From Nonomuraea sp. SYSU D8015 (GTDB lineage: Bacteria; Actinomycetota; Actinomycetes; Streptosporangiales; Streptosporangiaceae), in the NCBI RefSeq assembly GCF_008065375.1, contig NZ_VJYI01000001.1:992001-1056000 (forward strand): a DNA stretch of 64,000 nt. The letters run 5' to 3'. The notes beneath the pieces are model-generated. The model ran no database searches. It was not told where the DNA came from and was given only the letters and a program-made list of their open reading frames with translations. Every line of letters starts with the position of its first letter. Position 1 is the stretch's first letter. Below are positions 25,595 through 34,154 of the stretch, in pieces. Made by a program: the position numbers and the translations under genes.

Positions 25595-27310
25595 GTGATC
25601 ACAAGAACGCGACGCGTGGCTCTCGGCGTGAGCCTGCTCGCCGCCGCCGTCTGCGTGCCGGGTCAGGCGGTGGCCGAACCCGAGCCGCCCGCCGCGCAGT
25701 CGGTGCTGAACCTCGTGCTGGACGGCGACTCGCTCTCCCTCCGGGACGCCTTCGCGATCCTGGAGGGCCGCCCCGTCTCCGCGCGGATCGCACCCGACGC
25801 CCAGGCGGCCATGAGCAGGACGCGGGAGGGAGCGCTGGCCGCGCTGGAGAACCAGCGGGTGTACGGCTGGAACCAGGCGCTCGGGCCGCTGAAGGACACC
25901 CCGCTGTCGCCCGCCGACGCCGAGCGGTTCCAGCGCAACGTCCTGCGCTCCCACGCCGCGGGCGTCGGGGAGCCGCTGCCCGACGACGTGGTCAGGCTGG
26001 CCATGATCCTCAAGGCGAACCAGATGGCCAGGGGAAAGGTCGGGGTGCGGCCCGAGGTGCCCCAGCGTCTGCTGGACATGGTCAACGCCGGGGTCGTGCC
26101 GCGCATGCCGCAGATCGGCTCACTCGGCACCGGCGACCTGCAACCGCAGGCGGCGGCGGGACTGGCAGCACTCGGCGAGGACGCCCCGGTGCGCTACAGG
26201 GGCCAGGAGGGACCCGCGTCCGAGATCCTGCCGAAGGCCGGGCTGCCCGCTGCCTTCACCTTCCAGGCCGGGGAAGCGCTGCCGATCATCAGCGGCAGCA
26301 CGGTCGTGGCCGCCACGCTGATGGACGCCGTGCACCGGGCGAGCGTGCTCGCCGACCAGGCGGAGGGCGCCTTCGCCCTGTTCATGGAGGCGACCAGGGC
26401 CGAGCAGGGCTCGCTCGACGCGCGTACCCACAAGGAACGCCGCATCCCGGAGCAGGACGCGGTCGCCGCCCGGCTGCGCGCGATGGTGGCGGGCTCCGGC
26501 TGGATGACCGAGGAGGGGCGCAGGCGCCTCGACCCGGCGAACTACCACCCGCGGGTCCAGGACGCGGTGTCGGTGCGGGCGGCGCCGCACATCCTGGCCG
26601 GGCTGCGGCACGTGCTCGCCGACGCACGCCGGACACTGGTACGGGAGGCCAACTCCTCGACCTCCAACCCGCTGATCTTCAAGCGGGACCGGGGGCTGGG
26701 GTACGAGTTCGTGATGGGCGGCAACTGGGACGGCTCCGTCATGGGGCATCTCGCCGACACCTTGAACGCGGAGATCGCCGACGTCGGCGTGCTGTCGCAG
26801 GAGCTATCGGGGCGTCTGCTGTCGCCCAGATGGAGCTACGGCCTGCCGGCGAACCTGGCCGGTGGGGCGGTCGGGCTGAACTCCGGCATGGTGCAGGTGC
26901 AGACGGTGGCCGCGGCGCTGATCCCGGAGATGCAGGTCAGGGCCGTCCCCGCGGGGACGCTGTCGCGGCCGGTCAAGGACGGGCAGGAGGACCACAACAC
27001 GATGGCGATGGCCTCCGTCCGTCACCTGCACGAGAACCTCGACCGGCTCGAGATCGTCCTGGCGGTCCAGTATCTGATGGCGGCCCAGGGGATCGACCTC
27101 ATCGCGGGGAAGATGGCGGGCCTGCCGCTCGGCGCCGTCACGCGGAGCCTGCACGCGGAGATCAGGAGGCACGTCCCGCCCCTGGTGGATGACCGCTATA
27201 TGACCCCTGACCTGGAGCGGGCCATCCGGCTGGTGCGCAACGGGAGCCTGCGGCCCTCCGCCGGGGCCGCGCCCGGGACGGGGTCCGTCTCGTGGACGCC
27301 CGCCTCCTGA
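25595..27310 (+). CDS. Secreted aromatic amino acid lyase homologue without the MIO motif, 571 aa
   Basis: The protein follows the histidine/phenylalanine ammonia-lyase fold along its whole length but carries an N-terminal signal sequence (TRTRRVALGVSLLAAAV, cleavage near AVA-EPE). The cofactor loop, normally G-S-V-G-A-S-G-D-L, reads GSLGTGDLQP (175-184), one residue shorter with no Ala-Ser-Gly, so the MIO group cannot form in the usual way. Other active-site motifs also differ: VYGWNQALG for Y-G-V-N-T-G-F-G, VQDAVSVRAAPH for Q-D-x-Y-S-x-R, STSNPL for the D-N-P motif, but QEDHNTMA is kept. GTG 25595 has a G-rich ribosome-binding site. Possible non-enzymatic or altered activity; convergent with an exported amine-oxidase/RidA operon. 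Confidence 0.82.
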   Translation: MITRTRRVALGVSLLAAAVCVPGQAVAEPEPPAAQSVLNLVLDGDSLSLRDAFAILEGRPVSARIAPDAQAAMSRTREGALAALENQRVYGWNQALGPLKDTPLSPADAERFQRNVLRSHAAGVGEPLPDDVVRLAMILKANQMARGKVGVRPEVPQRLLDMVNAGVVPRMPQIGSLGTGDLQPQAAAGLAALGEDAPVRYRGQEGPASEILPKAGLPAAFTFQAGEALPIISGSTVVAATLMDAVHRASVLADQAEGAFALFMEATRAEQGSLDARTHKERRIPEQDAVAARLRAMVAGSGWMTEEGRRRLDPANYHPRVQDAVSVRAAPHILAGLRHVLADARRTLVREANSSTSNPLIFKRDRGLGYEFVMGGNWDGSVMGHLADTLNAEIADVGVLSQELSGRLLSPRWSYGLPANLAGGAVGLNSGMVQVQTVAAALIPEMQVRAVPAGTLSRPVKDGQEDHNTMAMASVRHLHENLDRLEIVLAVQYLMAAQGIDLIAGKMAGLPLGAVTRSLHAEIRRHVPPLVDDRYMTPDLERAIRLVRNGSLRPSAGAAPGTGSVSWTPAS

Positions 27311-27339
27311 CCGGCCCCGGCAGGGGCTCCGGCGGTCAG
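27307..27339. terminator. Candidate shared terminator hairpin
   Basis: CTGACCG pairs with CGGTCAG outside an inner GCCCC/GGGGC stem. Each outer arm contains the stop codon of one of the two convergent genes (lyase homologue and RidA protein), so a single structure closes both. Confidence 0.45.
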
Positions 27340-27965
27340 CGCTTGTACGCGGCGACGACCTCCACCTCGACCAGCCAGCCCGCGACCGGGAGGTTGGCGA
27401 TCTCGATCGTCACGCGGGCCGGGCGGGCGGGATTGACCTCCATGGGCGGGGCGGGGGGCGCCGTGCCGAGCGGGACGGGCACGGGCTGTCCGGTGGCCAG
27501 GTCCGTGTTGGCGAAGAACTGGCGGTAGGCGCGGTTCCAGCCGGCGAAGTCCGCCGCCTCGGCGCCCGGGGGCTTCTCCAGGTAGGCGCGCATGGAGACG
27601 ACGTCGGCCAGGCCCAGCCCGGCCGCGGCGAGGTTGGCCTTGATGCGTTTGAGCACGTTGAGCGCCTGGGCCTCGGTGATGGTGACACCCGGGGGCAGGG
27701 TGCCGCCGGGGAAGTCGACGTGGCGTTCGGGGGAGTCGGCGGGGGCCGAGGGGTTGGCCGCCGCCGGGCCCAGGCCGCTGGCGGTGTACGTGGCCACGAG
27801 CTTTCCGAGCGCCACGCCGTCGGCGATCGCGGGGTTCGTGGTGCCCGCGGGCAGGAAGGGCTTGATCTCCTGCGGCCGGGGCGACCAGGTCGGGGCGGCG
27901 GCGGCCGCACTCGTGCCGAGGACGAGGACGACGGCCGCGGGGAGGGCGATGCTGCGGATCTTCAT
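27336..27965 (-). CDS. Exported RidA/YjgF family protein, 209 aa
   Basis: A signal peptide (MKIRSIALPAAVVLVLG, cleavage near AAA-APT) precedes a RidA-type trimeric domain. RidA proteins hydrolyse reactive imines and enamines to keto compounds plus ammonia; the key Arg before the last strand is present (RPARVTIEI). Most RidA proteins are cytoplasmic and about 130 residues, so export and extra length (insertion around PADSPERHVDFPG) are unusual. It lies 14 bases downstream of a Tat-exported flavin amine oxidase gene, whose products are imines, which gives a plausible reason for export. Confidence 0.88.
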   Translation of the reverse strand: MKIRSIALPAAVVLVLGTSAAAAAPTWSPRPQEIKPFLPAGTTNPAIADGVALGKLVATYTASGLGPAAANPSAPADSPERHVDFPGGTLPPGVTITEAQALNVLKRIKANLAAAGLGLADVVSMRAYLEKPPGAEAADFAGWNRAYRQFFANTDLATGQPVPVPLGTAPPAPPMEVNPARPARVTIEIANLPVAGWLVEVEVVAAYKR

Positions 27966-27979
27966 GCGGAGGTGTCCTC

Positions 27980-29566
27980 TCAGGAGGCGCTCATGACGCG
28001 CTGGTGCATCTCGGTGACGACCTTGCGGGCGGACTCCAGGGCTCCCGACTGCCAGGCGATCATGTGGCTCAGCCAGTCGCCCGCGAAGTACACGTGGCCG
28101 GCGGGCTTGTTGAGCAGCTGGTACGCGCCCTGACGGGACGGCCAGCTCACCCAGGCGCCCTCGATGTGCGGCTGGAGTTTCCAGGCGACGGACACCGACG
28201 ACAGCAGCTCGTCGCGATACTTCGCGCCGTGGATCTTCATGCCCTGCTCGATCGCGCGGCGCTCGCGCTCAGCGGGCTTGAGCGCGGCGTAGGCGTCGGC
28301 CTGGGCGCCGAAGTTGTAGTAGCCGACGATCAGGCCGCGGGCGGAGCCGTACCCGTAGGAGGGGTACCAGATCGTGGCCAGGTCGAGGTCGGTGGCGGTG
28401 ATGCCGCCGTAGATGTCCTCGTCGGTCTCCCACCAGCGGCGCCGGTACTCCAGCCCGATCTTGCCCGAGCTGGCCACGGCCGGGGTGGCGAGGGCGGCCT
28501 GGATCTGCGGGCCGAGGTTGTGCGTGGTCTTGGCGAGGATGTTCGGGGGCATCGCCGCGACGCACAGGTCCGCTGTGATCTTCTGCGTACGGCCGTGGCG
28601 GTCCTGGTACTCCACCTCCACGCCGTCCTGCAGATCGGTGATCTTGGTGACCTTGCTGCGCAGCTTGATCCGCTGCCGTCCGATCTTGCCGGCGAAGGCC
28701 CGCGGGATGGCGTCCATTCCGCCTACCGGCTGGAACATCAGCATCGCCTGGTCGTAGCCGAACTCGAACGCGAACCGCTGCCCGACGCCGCTCGCCAGCA
28801 CCTCCGACAGCGACGGCACCGGCCCGAGCACCGTGCCCGGCTGCTCGCCCGCGCCCGGGTTGACGCCGTAGCCGCGCCGGGCGGTTCCGGAATACTTGAA
28901 TCCGCTCGCCTTGTCGCCCACCGCGCCGAAGCTCGACAGGAAGGCGATCAGCCGCTCCTTGTCCTGCGCGGTCAGGGCTGCGTCCAGTGCCCCCGCGTCG
29001 GTCGCCCGCGACAGGAGCTCCGAGACGTAGCCGTACACGTCGGCCTTGGCCGTACGCCACCGGACGGGGGCCGTCATGTTCTGGTGGTAGATGTAGGCCT
29101 GGGCGTTGGAGTTGGTGAAGACCTCCAGGTCCACGCCCAGCTCGCGGCAGTAGTCCATGGTGACCATCCACTGCGCCAGCCGGGCCGGGCCCGCGTTCAG
29201 GTAGACGCCGTCGCCGAACCGCGCGACCTGCGTGGAGCCGTCGAGCTCGGTCACCCGGTCGCCGCCGCGGATGGTCCAGTTCCGGCCGCCGACCCGGTCC
29301 AGCGCCTCCAGGACCGTGCAGTCATAGCCTGCCTTGCCCAGCTCGTACGCCGTGGCCAGGCCCGCTATCCCCGCGCCGAGGATCACCACCTTCTTCGCCG
29401 ACCGCCCGGTGAGCGAGAAGTCGGATGGCTGCGGCGGCTCGAACACCCCCTTCGCCGACGCCTCGGCCGACGGCGCGAGCCCGAGCGCCCCCATGGTCGC
29501 GAAGAGCGCGCCTGCCCCGCCGGACACGCCGACGGCGGAGAGGAAATCGCGTCTGCTGTACCCCAA
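27980..29566 (-). CDS. Tat-exported flavin amine oxidase (L-amino-acid/monoamine oxidase family), 528 aa
   Basis: The N-terminus is a Tat signal, YSRRDFLSAVGVSGGAGAL, ending near AEA. The FAD fold starts with VVILGAGIAGLATAYELGKAG, the GG doublet follows as DRVGGRN, and the C-terminal FAD site reads VYFAGDWLSHMIAWQ. The enzyme would oxidise an amine or L-amino acid outside the membrane, releasing imine and H2O2. Start choice: GGAGG is 6 bases before TTG 29566 and only 3 before GTG 29569, so TTG is favoured. First gene of a two-gene operon with the exported RidA protein. Confidence 0.88.
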   Translation of the reverse strand: MGYSRRDFLSAVGVSGGAGALFATMGALGLAPSAEASAKGVFEPPQPSDFSLTGRSAKKVVILGAGIAGLATAYELGKAGYDCTVLEALDRVGGRNWTIRGGDRVTELDGSTQVARFGDGVYLNAGPARLAQWMVTMDYCRELGVDLEVFTNSNAQAYIYHQNMTAPVRWRTAKADVYGYVSELLSRATDAGALDAALTAQDKERLIAFLSSFGAVGDKASGFKYSGTARRGYGVNPGAGEQPGTVLGPVPSLSEVLASGVGQRFAFEFGYDQAMLMFQPVGGMDAIPRAFAGKIGRQRIKLRSKVTKITDLQDGVEVEYQDRHGRTQKITADLCVAAMPPNILAKTTHNLGPQIQAALATPAVASSGKIGLEYRRRWWETDEDIYGGITATDLDLATIWYPSYGYGSARGLIVGYYNFGAQADAYAALKPAERERRAIEQGMKIHGAKYRDELLSSVSVAWKLQPHIEGAWVSWPSRQGAYQLLNKPAGHVYFAGDWLSHMIAWQSGALESARKVVTEMHQRVMSAS

Positions 29567-29613
29567 CACCCACCTCCAAGATCTTGCTGCAGGTGAGTCT
29601 GGGGAGGTTTTGT

Positions 29614-29629
29614 TGCCGAATGTCCGGCA
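29614..29629. promoter_or_regulatory. TGCCG-N6-CGGCA palindrome upstream of the amine oxidase
   Basis: Lies about 50 bases before the amine oxidase start in the AT-richer gap between this operon and the kinase pair. Candidate regulator site; no cognate regulator is adjacent. Confidence 0.3.
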
Positions 29630-29715
29630 TCGTGTTGTCACTGGGTTTCTAGACGATCATTGGGCTTGAAGGGGAAGGTGAGGTCCTCACCCGCCTGCCG
29701 CGTGCCCGCACCGCG

Positions 29716-31671
29716 TCACAACGGGAGCGCGGCCGTCACCACGGTGCCGCCGCCCTCGCGCGGGCCGATCGCGCAGGTGCCGCCGATCTCGGCCGCCCGC
29801 TCCCGCATGGACGTCAGCCCCACCCCCGGTGACGGCTCCTCCGGCAGCCCGATCCCGTCGTCCGCCACGACCACCCGCAGGGTCCCGTCGTCGCGGCCCA
29901 GCGTGACCAGCGCCGAGGCGGCCCGGGCATGCCGCCGGACGTTGGTCAGCGCCTCCTGGACGATCCGGTACGCCGCGGTCTCGACCCCGGCGGGCACGTC
30001 GCCGAGGTCGCCCTCCACCCTGACCTCCACCGACGGTCCAGGGGACCGGCCGAACTCGCGGAGTGCGCCCGCGAGCCCCAGCTCCTCCAGCGCGGGCGGG
30101 CGCAGGCCGTCCACCAGCTCCCGCACCGACGTCAGCGTGCTGGTCATCTCCTCCCGCACTCTGACCAGCAGCTCGTCCACCGATCCCGGGTCGCGTTCCA
30201 GCCGTCGCCGTGCCTCGTCCAGCGTCATCGTGACGCTGGTCAGCGTGGGTCCGAGCCCGTCGTGCAGCTCCCTGCCGAGCCTGCGCCGCTCCTCGTCCCT
30301 GGTCGCGCTGATCCGCTCGTGCGAGCTCCTCAGGTCGGTGCTCAGCCGTACGGCGTGCGCCAGCTCGGCCAGGTGCTTGGTCATGACCGCCAGCTGCCGC
30401 CTGTTCGGCCACACGCCGGCCAGCAGCAGCCGCCCGGTCCGCCGACCGTGCCAGGTGAGGTCGACCGCCCGCGGCCGGGCGCCCAGTTCGCCGTCCACGA
30501 AGGACACCACCGGTTCCCCGGCCACCGCCACGCCCGCGCCGCGGGCGCCCAGCGAGGCCCGTACCACGGAGAGCGCCTCCGCCAGCGCCTCCGACGGGCT
30601 GCCGGCCCGCTGCACGGTGCGGCTGAGCAGATCGGCCGCCTTGTACGGGTCCCGTTCGACGTTGAAGAGCCGGTCCACCGACCGTTGCAGCCGCAACCGC
30701 GCCGGATGGAAGATCGCGCCCGTGGTCATCGCCGCGGCGAGCCCCGCCACCGCCCCGTAGTCCCCGGCCACGCTGTTGGCCGCCCAGATGAGCACCGAGT
30801 AGGTGAGGCCGGCGACGACCGCCAGCGTGCCGTACACCAGCGTGCGGTTGAGGATGAGGCTGATGCCGTAGAGCTGGTGGCGCAGCACGGCGGCGATGAC
30901 CGCGATGGGGACGCCGGCCGCCAGGGCGATGCGCACGCTCGTCACGAACGGGTCATCGCTGGGTCCGGTGACCATCCAGTAGGTGACGAAGATGGCCATC
31001 GCCCAGAAGTACCAGGCGATCTGGCGGCGGACCTCGGGAGCGGCGGACCGGTACCGGAAACCGAGTGACACCACGCCGAGAAGGCAGAGCAGGATCATCG
31101 GAGGCCCGATCCAGGACTCGACCACCTCGGGGATCCTGCCGAGCGCCTCGACGCCGAACGGGTTCTCCAGCGGCAGGCCGAACTCGAAGGACGGATCGGG
31201 TGACAGGCCGAGCAGCAGCGAGTGACCGACCATGAGGACGAGGTTGCCGTAGAGCACCGGCCGCCACCGTTTGGACGGCAGCTTCCCGTCAGGGAAGAGC
31301 AGCGGCATGATCCCGCCGAACACCGGCACCGCCCACAACCACAACCAGAGGGACAGCCAGGCGAGGTAGGGCGTCAGCGGGCCCGGGTCGTGCACCGTCA
31401 GCCACAGCGATCCGGCGTAGACCAGGAGCCACACCGCCCAGATCACGCCCGTGCCCCACAGCAGCCAGGGGAACAGCAGCCGCGGCCGGTGCGAGATCAG
31501 GAACGCGCCCGCGGCGGGGAAGAACAGCCCGATCGGATCGAAGCCCATCTGCATCTCGTTCCAGGACTCCACCTGCTCGGTCAGCCACCAGGCCAGCAGC
31601 GTGGCCACCGGCGACAGCGCCGCCGGCCCCCACACGGCCGCCAGCAGGACCCGCCGGCCCATGCTCCTCAT
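29716..31671 (-). CDS. NarL-type sensor histidine kinase, 651 aa
   Basis: The N-terminal half has about eight to nine transmembrane helices, then a GAF-like region. The C-terminal half is a HisKA_3 dimerisation domain (RRRLGRELHDGLGPTLTSV, phospho-acceptor H470) and an HATPase domain with IVQEALTNVRRHA and VVADDGIGLPE. It should be an active kinase signalling to a LuxR-type response regulator, but none is nearby. ATG 31671 shares one base with the stop of the upstream paralogue (TGATG), so both are made together. The membrane part resembles the sensor regions of actinobacterial ComP-like kinases; the signal is unknown. Confidence 0.9.
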   Translation of the reverse strand: MRSMGRRVLLAAVWGPAALSPVATLLAWWLTEQVESWNEMQMGFDPIGLFFPAAGAFLISHRPRLLFPWLLWGTGVIWAVWLLVYAGSLWLTVHDPGPLTPYLAWLSLWLWLWAVPVFGGIMPLLFPDGKLPSKRWRPVLYGNLVLMVGHSLLLGLSPDPSFEFGLPLENPFGVEALGRIPEVVESWIGPPMILLCLLGVVSLGFRYRSAAPEVRRQIAWYFWAMAIFVTYWMVTGPSDDPFVTSVRIALAAGVPIAVIAAVLRHQLYGISLILNRTLVYGTLAVVAGLTYSVLIWAANSVAGDYGAVAGLAAAMTTGAIFHPARLRLQRSVDRLFNVERDPYKAADLLSRTVQRAGSPSEALAEALSVVRASLGARGAGVAVAGEPVVSFVDGELGARPRAVDLTWHGRRTGRLLLAGVWPNRRQLAVMTKHLAELAHAVRLSTDLRSSHERISATRDEERRRLGRELHDGLGPTLTSVTMTLDEARRRLERDPGSVDELLVRVREEMTSTLTSVRELVDGLRPPALEELGLAGALREFGRSPGPSVEVRVEGDLGDVPAGVETAAYRIVQEALTNVRRHARAASALVTLGRDDGTLRVVVADDGIGLPEEPSPGVGLTSMRERAAEIGGTCAIGPREGGGTVVTAALPL

Positions 31672-32918
31672 CAGCTCTCCCGTACAGGCAGGTGGACGAC
31701 GACCTCGGTGCCGCCGCCCGGCCGGGCGGCGACCTCGCACGTGCCGCCGAGCTCCTCGGCGCGGTGGCGCATCCGAGCAGCGCCCTGGCGGCGCTGCTCG
31801 GGCAGGCCGATCCCGTCGTCGGACACGGCCAGCCGGAGCCTCCCGTCCCGCCGCTCCACGCGGATCAGCGCCGTCGTGGCCCGGGCGTGCCTGCGCAGGT
31901 TCGCCACCGCGTCATGGGCGATCTTGTACGCGGCCACCTCCACGGCGGCGGGCAGATCGGCCGGCGAGCCCGACACGTCCACGTCGATCTGCGGCCCCGG
32001 CGCGTCGGCCAGCGTGCGCAGGGCGCCCTCCAGGCCCAGCTCGCTCAGGTCGGCGCCGTCGAGCGGGGGCGGCCGCAGCCCGTACACCAGCTCGCGGGCG
32101 TCCACCACGGCATCCGTCATCTGCCGGCGCATCCGGGTCAGCAGCGGATCGACCGCCTCGGGGCCGCCGGCCAGGCTGAGCCGTGCCTCGTCCGCGCTCA
32201 TCGCCAGCCTGGTCAGCGTGGGCCCGAGGCCGTCGTAGAGGTCGCGCCGGAGCTTGTGCCGCTCCTCCTCGCGGGTGAGGAGGATGCGCTCGTGGGAACG
32301 TTGCAATTCGGCGCCGAGCCGTACGGCGTGCGCCACCTCGGCGAGCTGCCTGGCCACCATGTCCAGCAGCGCCTGGTCCCTGGGCCCGCCGGCCACCATG
32401 ACCCATCCCATGGACTTGCCGTGCCACTCCAGTCGCACGACGGTGGGGTCGGGGCCGACCTCGCCGTCGGACACCGTACGCATGCGGCCGCCGGGCAGCA
32501 CCACCTCGACCGCCAGGCCTGGTGCGCCCAGGGCCCGCCGCGCCGCGGCGACGGCGGAGGCCAGCGCCTCGGCGGGCCCCGGCGCCTCCTGCACGCTCTG
32601 GCTGACCCGGTCGGCCAGCCGGTAGGGGTCGTGCTCCATGGCGAACAGGCGGTCCACCGCGCTCTGCAGCCGTAGGCGCACCGGCTGGAAGAGCATGCCC
32701 GCGACCAGCGCCGCGACCAGGTCGGACCAGGTGCCGAGCGCCGTGCCCAGCGCGATGACGCCGAAGTAGACGGCGCCCACGACGGCGGTCAGCGCGGCGT
32801 AGACAAGTGCTTGGTTGGCCAGGACGAGCGCGCGCCGTCCTCGCCGCATGCCGGACAGGACCGCCACCCGCACGAGCAGCGGTCCCGCCACTCTCAGCAG
32901 CATGAGCCTGATGTCCAT
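31671..32918 (-). CDS. Histidine kinase paralogue with Tyr in place of the phospho-acceptor His, 415 aa
   Basis: Paralogue of the kinase downstream, sharing LVYAALTAVVGAVYFGVIA, the linker LRLQSAVDRLFAMEHDPY and the kinase core. The HisKA_3 motif reads RHKLRRDLYDGLGPTLTRL: the residue aligned with H470 of its partner is Tyr228 (codon TAC). The ATP-binding motifs KIAHDAVANLRRHA and VSDDGIGLPE remain, although the N-box Glu-Asn pair is altered to Asp-Ala-Val-Ala-Asn. It also lacks most of the N-terminal membrane region, keeping two helices. It can hardly autophosphorylate in the normal way and may act as a regulatory subunit in a heterodimer. Stop/start overlap with the active kinase is TGATG. 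Confidence 0.88.
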   Translation of the reverse strand: MDIRLMLLRVAGPLLVRVAVLSGMRRGRRALVLANQALVYAALTAVVGAVYFGVIALGTALGTWSDLVAALVAGMLFQPVRLRLQSAVDRLFAMEHDPYRLADRVSQSVQEAPGPAEALASAVAAARRALGAPGLAVEVVLPGGRMRTVSDGEVGPDPTVVRLEWHGKSMGWVMVAGGPRDQALLDMVARQLAEVAHAVRLGAELQRSHERILLTREEERHKLRRDLYDGLGPTLTRLAMSADEARLSLAGGPEAVDPLLTRMRRQMTDAVVDARELVYGLRPPPLDGADLSELGLEGALRTLADAPGPQIDVDVSGSPADLPAAVEVAAYKIAHDAVANLRRHARATTALIRVERRDGRLRLAVSDDGIGLPEQRRQGAARMRHRAEELGGTCEVAARPGGGTEVVVHLPVRES

Positions 32919-33392
32919 ATGTCGCGCACATCATAAGGCGCGTATAAAGCAACGTCTGCCCGTGCTGCCCCGTGTCCGGCCGGATGTCTCCCGCCGCGGC
33001 CGCCTGCCGTCGAGGCGCACCCGCATGGGCGGCCGCCACCTTCCGGAGCACGCGCCGGTGGCGCCGCATCCCGTCGCGCTCCTTGCCGTGCGTGCCGGCC
33101 GGCGTCTCCCGACGTATGTCCGTCGGCGCCCCGTCCCGCCGCCGTCTCGCGGTGCGTGCCGGCCGGTGCCTCGCGCCTCGGCCGGGCCGCCGCCACCGCA
33201 TGTGACGCCCTGACGGCGGGCGCGCGGCCCGGCCCTGGAGAGATGGGCGCACTACGCCGCCCACGGAATCACGCTGCCCGCCGCCGGCCGCATGTCGCCC
33301 CGCCGCCTTTGGTGCGATGCTGCGCGTCGGCGCCCGCCGCCCCTTGGCGCGGGGGCGGGCGCGGGGGTCGGGCCGCCGTTTCCGGATGGGCG
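32919..33392. other. 474-base non-coding region with degenerate repeats
   Basis: No credible gene. The first 40 bases are AT-rich and likely hold the promoter of the kinase pair. Further right, a G-T-x-CCGGCCGG-x-GTCTCCC-like unit recurs three times with drift: 32972-32992, 33092-33110 and 33156-33173. The rest is GC-rich sequence without clear hairpins. Confidence 0.45.
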
Positions 33393-34154
33393 TCAGCGGG
33401 CGAGCCAGCCGCCGTCCACGGGGAGCACGATGCCGGAGACGTAGTCGGAGGCACGGCTCGCCAGGAACACCGCCGCGCCGCCGAGGTCGCTCGCCGCTCC
33501 CCACCGCCCGGCAGGGATGCGCTCCAGAAGGGACCGGCTGCGTTCGGGGTCGTCCCGGAGCGCCTGGGTGTTGTCCGTGGCGATGTAGCCGGGGGCGATG
33601 GCGTTGACGTTCACCCCCTTGGACATCCACTCGTTGGCCAGCGCCTTCGTCAACCCCGCGATCGCCGATTTGGACGAGGTGTAGCCGGGCACGTTGATGC
33701 CGCCCTGGAAGCTCAGCAGCGACGCCACAAAGATGATCTTGCCGCGCCCTCGCTCGATCATGGACCGCCCGACCGCCTGGCTGAGCACGAACTGGCTGTT
33801 GAGGTTGGTCTCGATGACCCTGTCCCACATCTCGATCGGGTGCTGGGCGGCGGGCTCGCGCTCGATGGTGCCGGCGTTGTTGACCAGGATGTCGACGCCG
33901 CGCCCTTCGAGGTCGGCGGCGAGCGCGGTGACGGCCGCCCGGTCGGAGAAGTCGGCCTGGAGCGGCGTGAAGGTCCGCCCCGCGGCCTCCACGCGGCGCG
34001 CCGCCTCGCTGCCCGACGGCTCCATTTTCGCGCTGACGCCGATGATGTCGGCGCCCGCCTTGGCGAGCGCCTCGGCGATGGCCAGGCCGATGCCGCGGCG
34101 TGCGCCGGTCACGACGGCCGTGTTCCCGGTCAGGTCGAACAGTTCCCGGCTCAC
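33393..34154 (-). CDS. KduD-like SDR dehydrogenase (sugar-acid 5-/4-dehydrogenase), 253 aa
   Basis: Classical short-chain dehydrogenase: TGARRGIG cofactor motif at 16-23, NNAG at 92-95, catalytic S145, Y158 and K162. The stretch NVNAIAPGYIATDNTQALR and the ending YVSGIVLPVDGGWLAR closely follow KduD (2-dehydro-3-deoxy-D-gluconate 5-dehydrogenase). Beside an L-fuconate dehydratase the likely substrate is 2-keto-3-deoxy-L-fuconate or a similar 2-keto-3-deoxy acid; that is inferred. GTG 34154 overlaps the upstream stop as GTGA and has AGGAGG 6 bases before it. Second gene of an operon with the zinc alcohol dehydrogenase. Confidence 0.9.
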   Translation of the reverse strand: MSRELFDLTGNTAVVTGARRGIGLAIAEALAKAGADIIGVSAKMEPSGSEAARRVEAAGRTFTPLQADFSDRAAVTALAADLEGRGVDILVNNAGTIEREPAAQHPIEMWDRVIETNLNSQFVLSQAVGRSMIERGRGKIIFVASLLSFQGGINVPGYTSSKSAIAGLTKALANEWMSKGVNVNAIAPGYIATDNTQALRDDPERSRSLLERIPAGRWGAASDLGGAAVFLASRASDYVSGIVLPVDGGWLAR

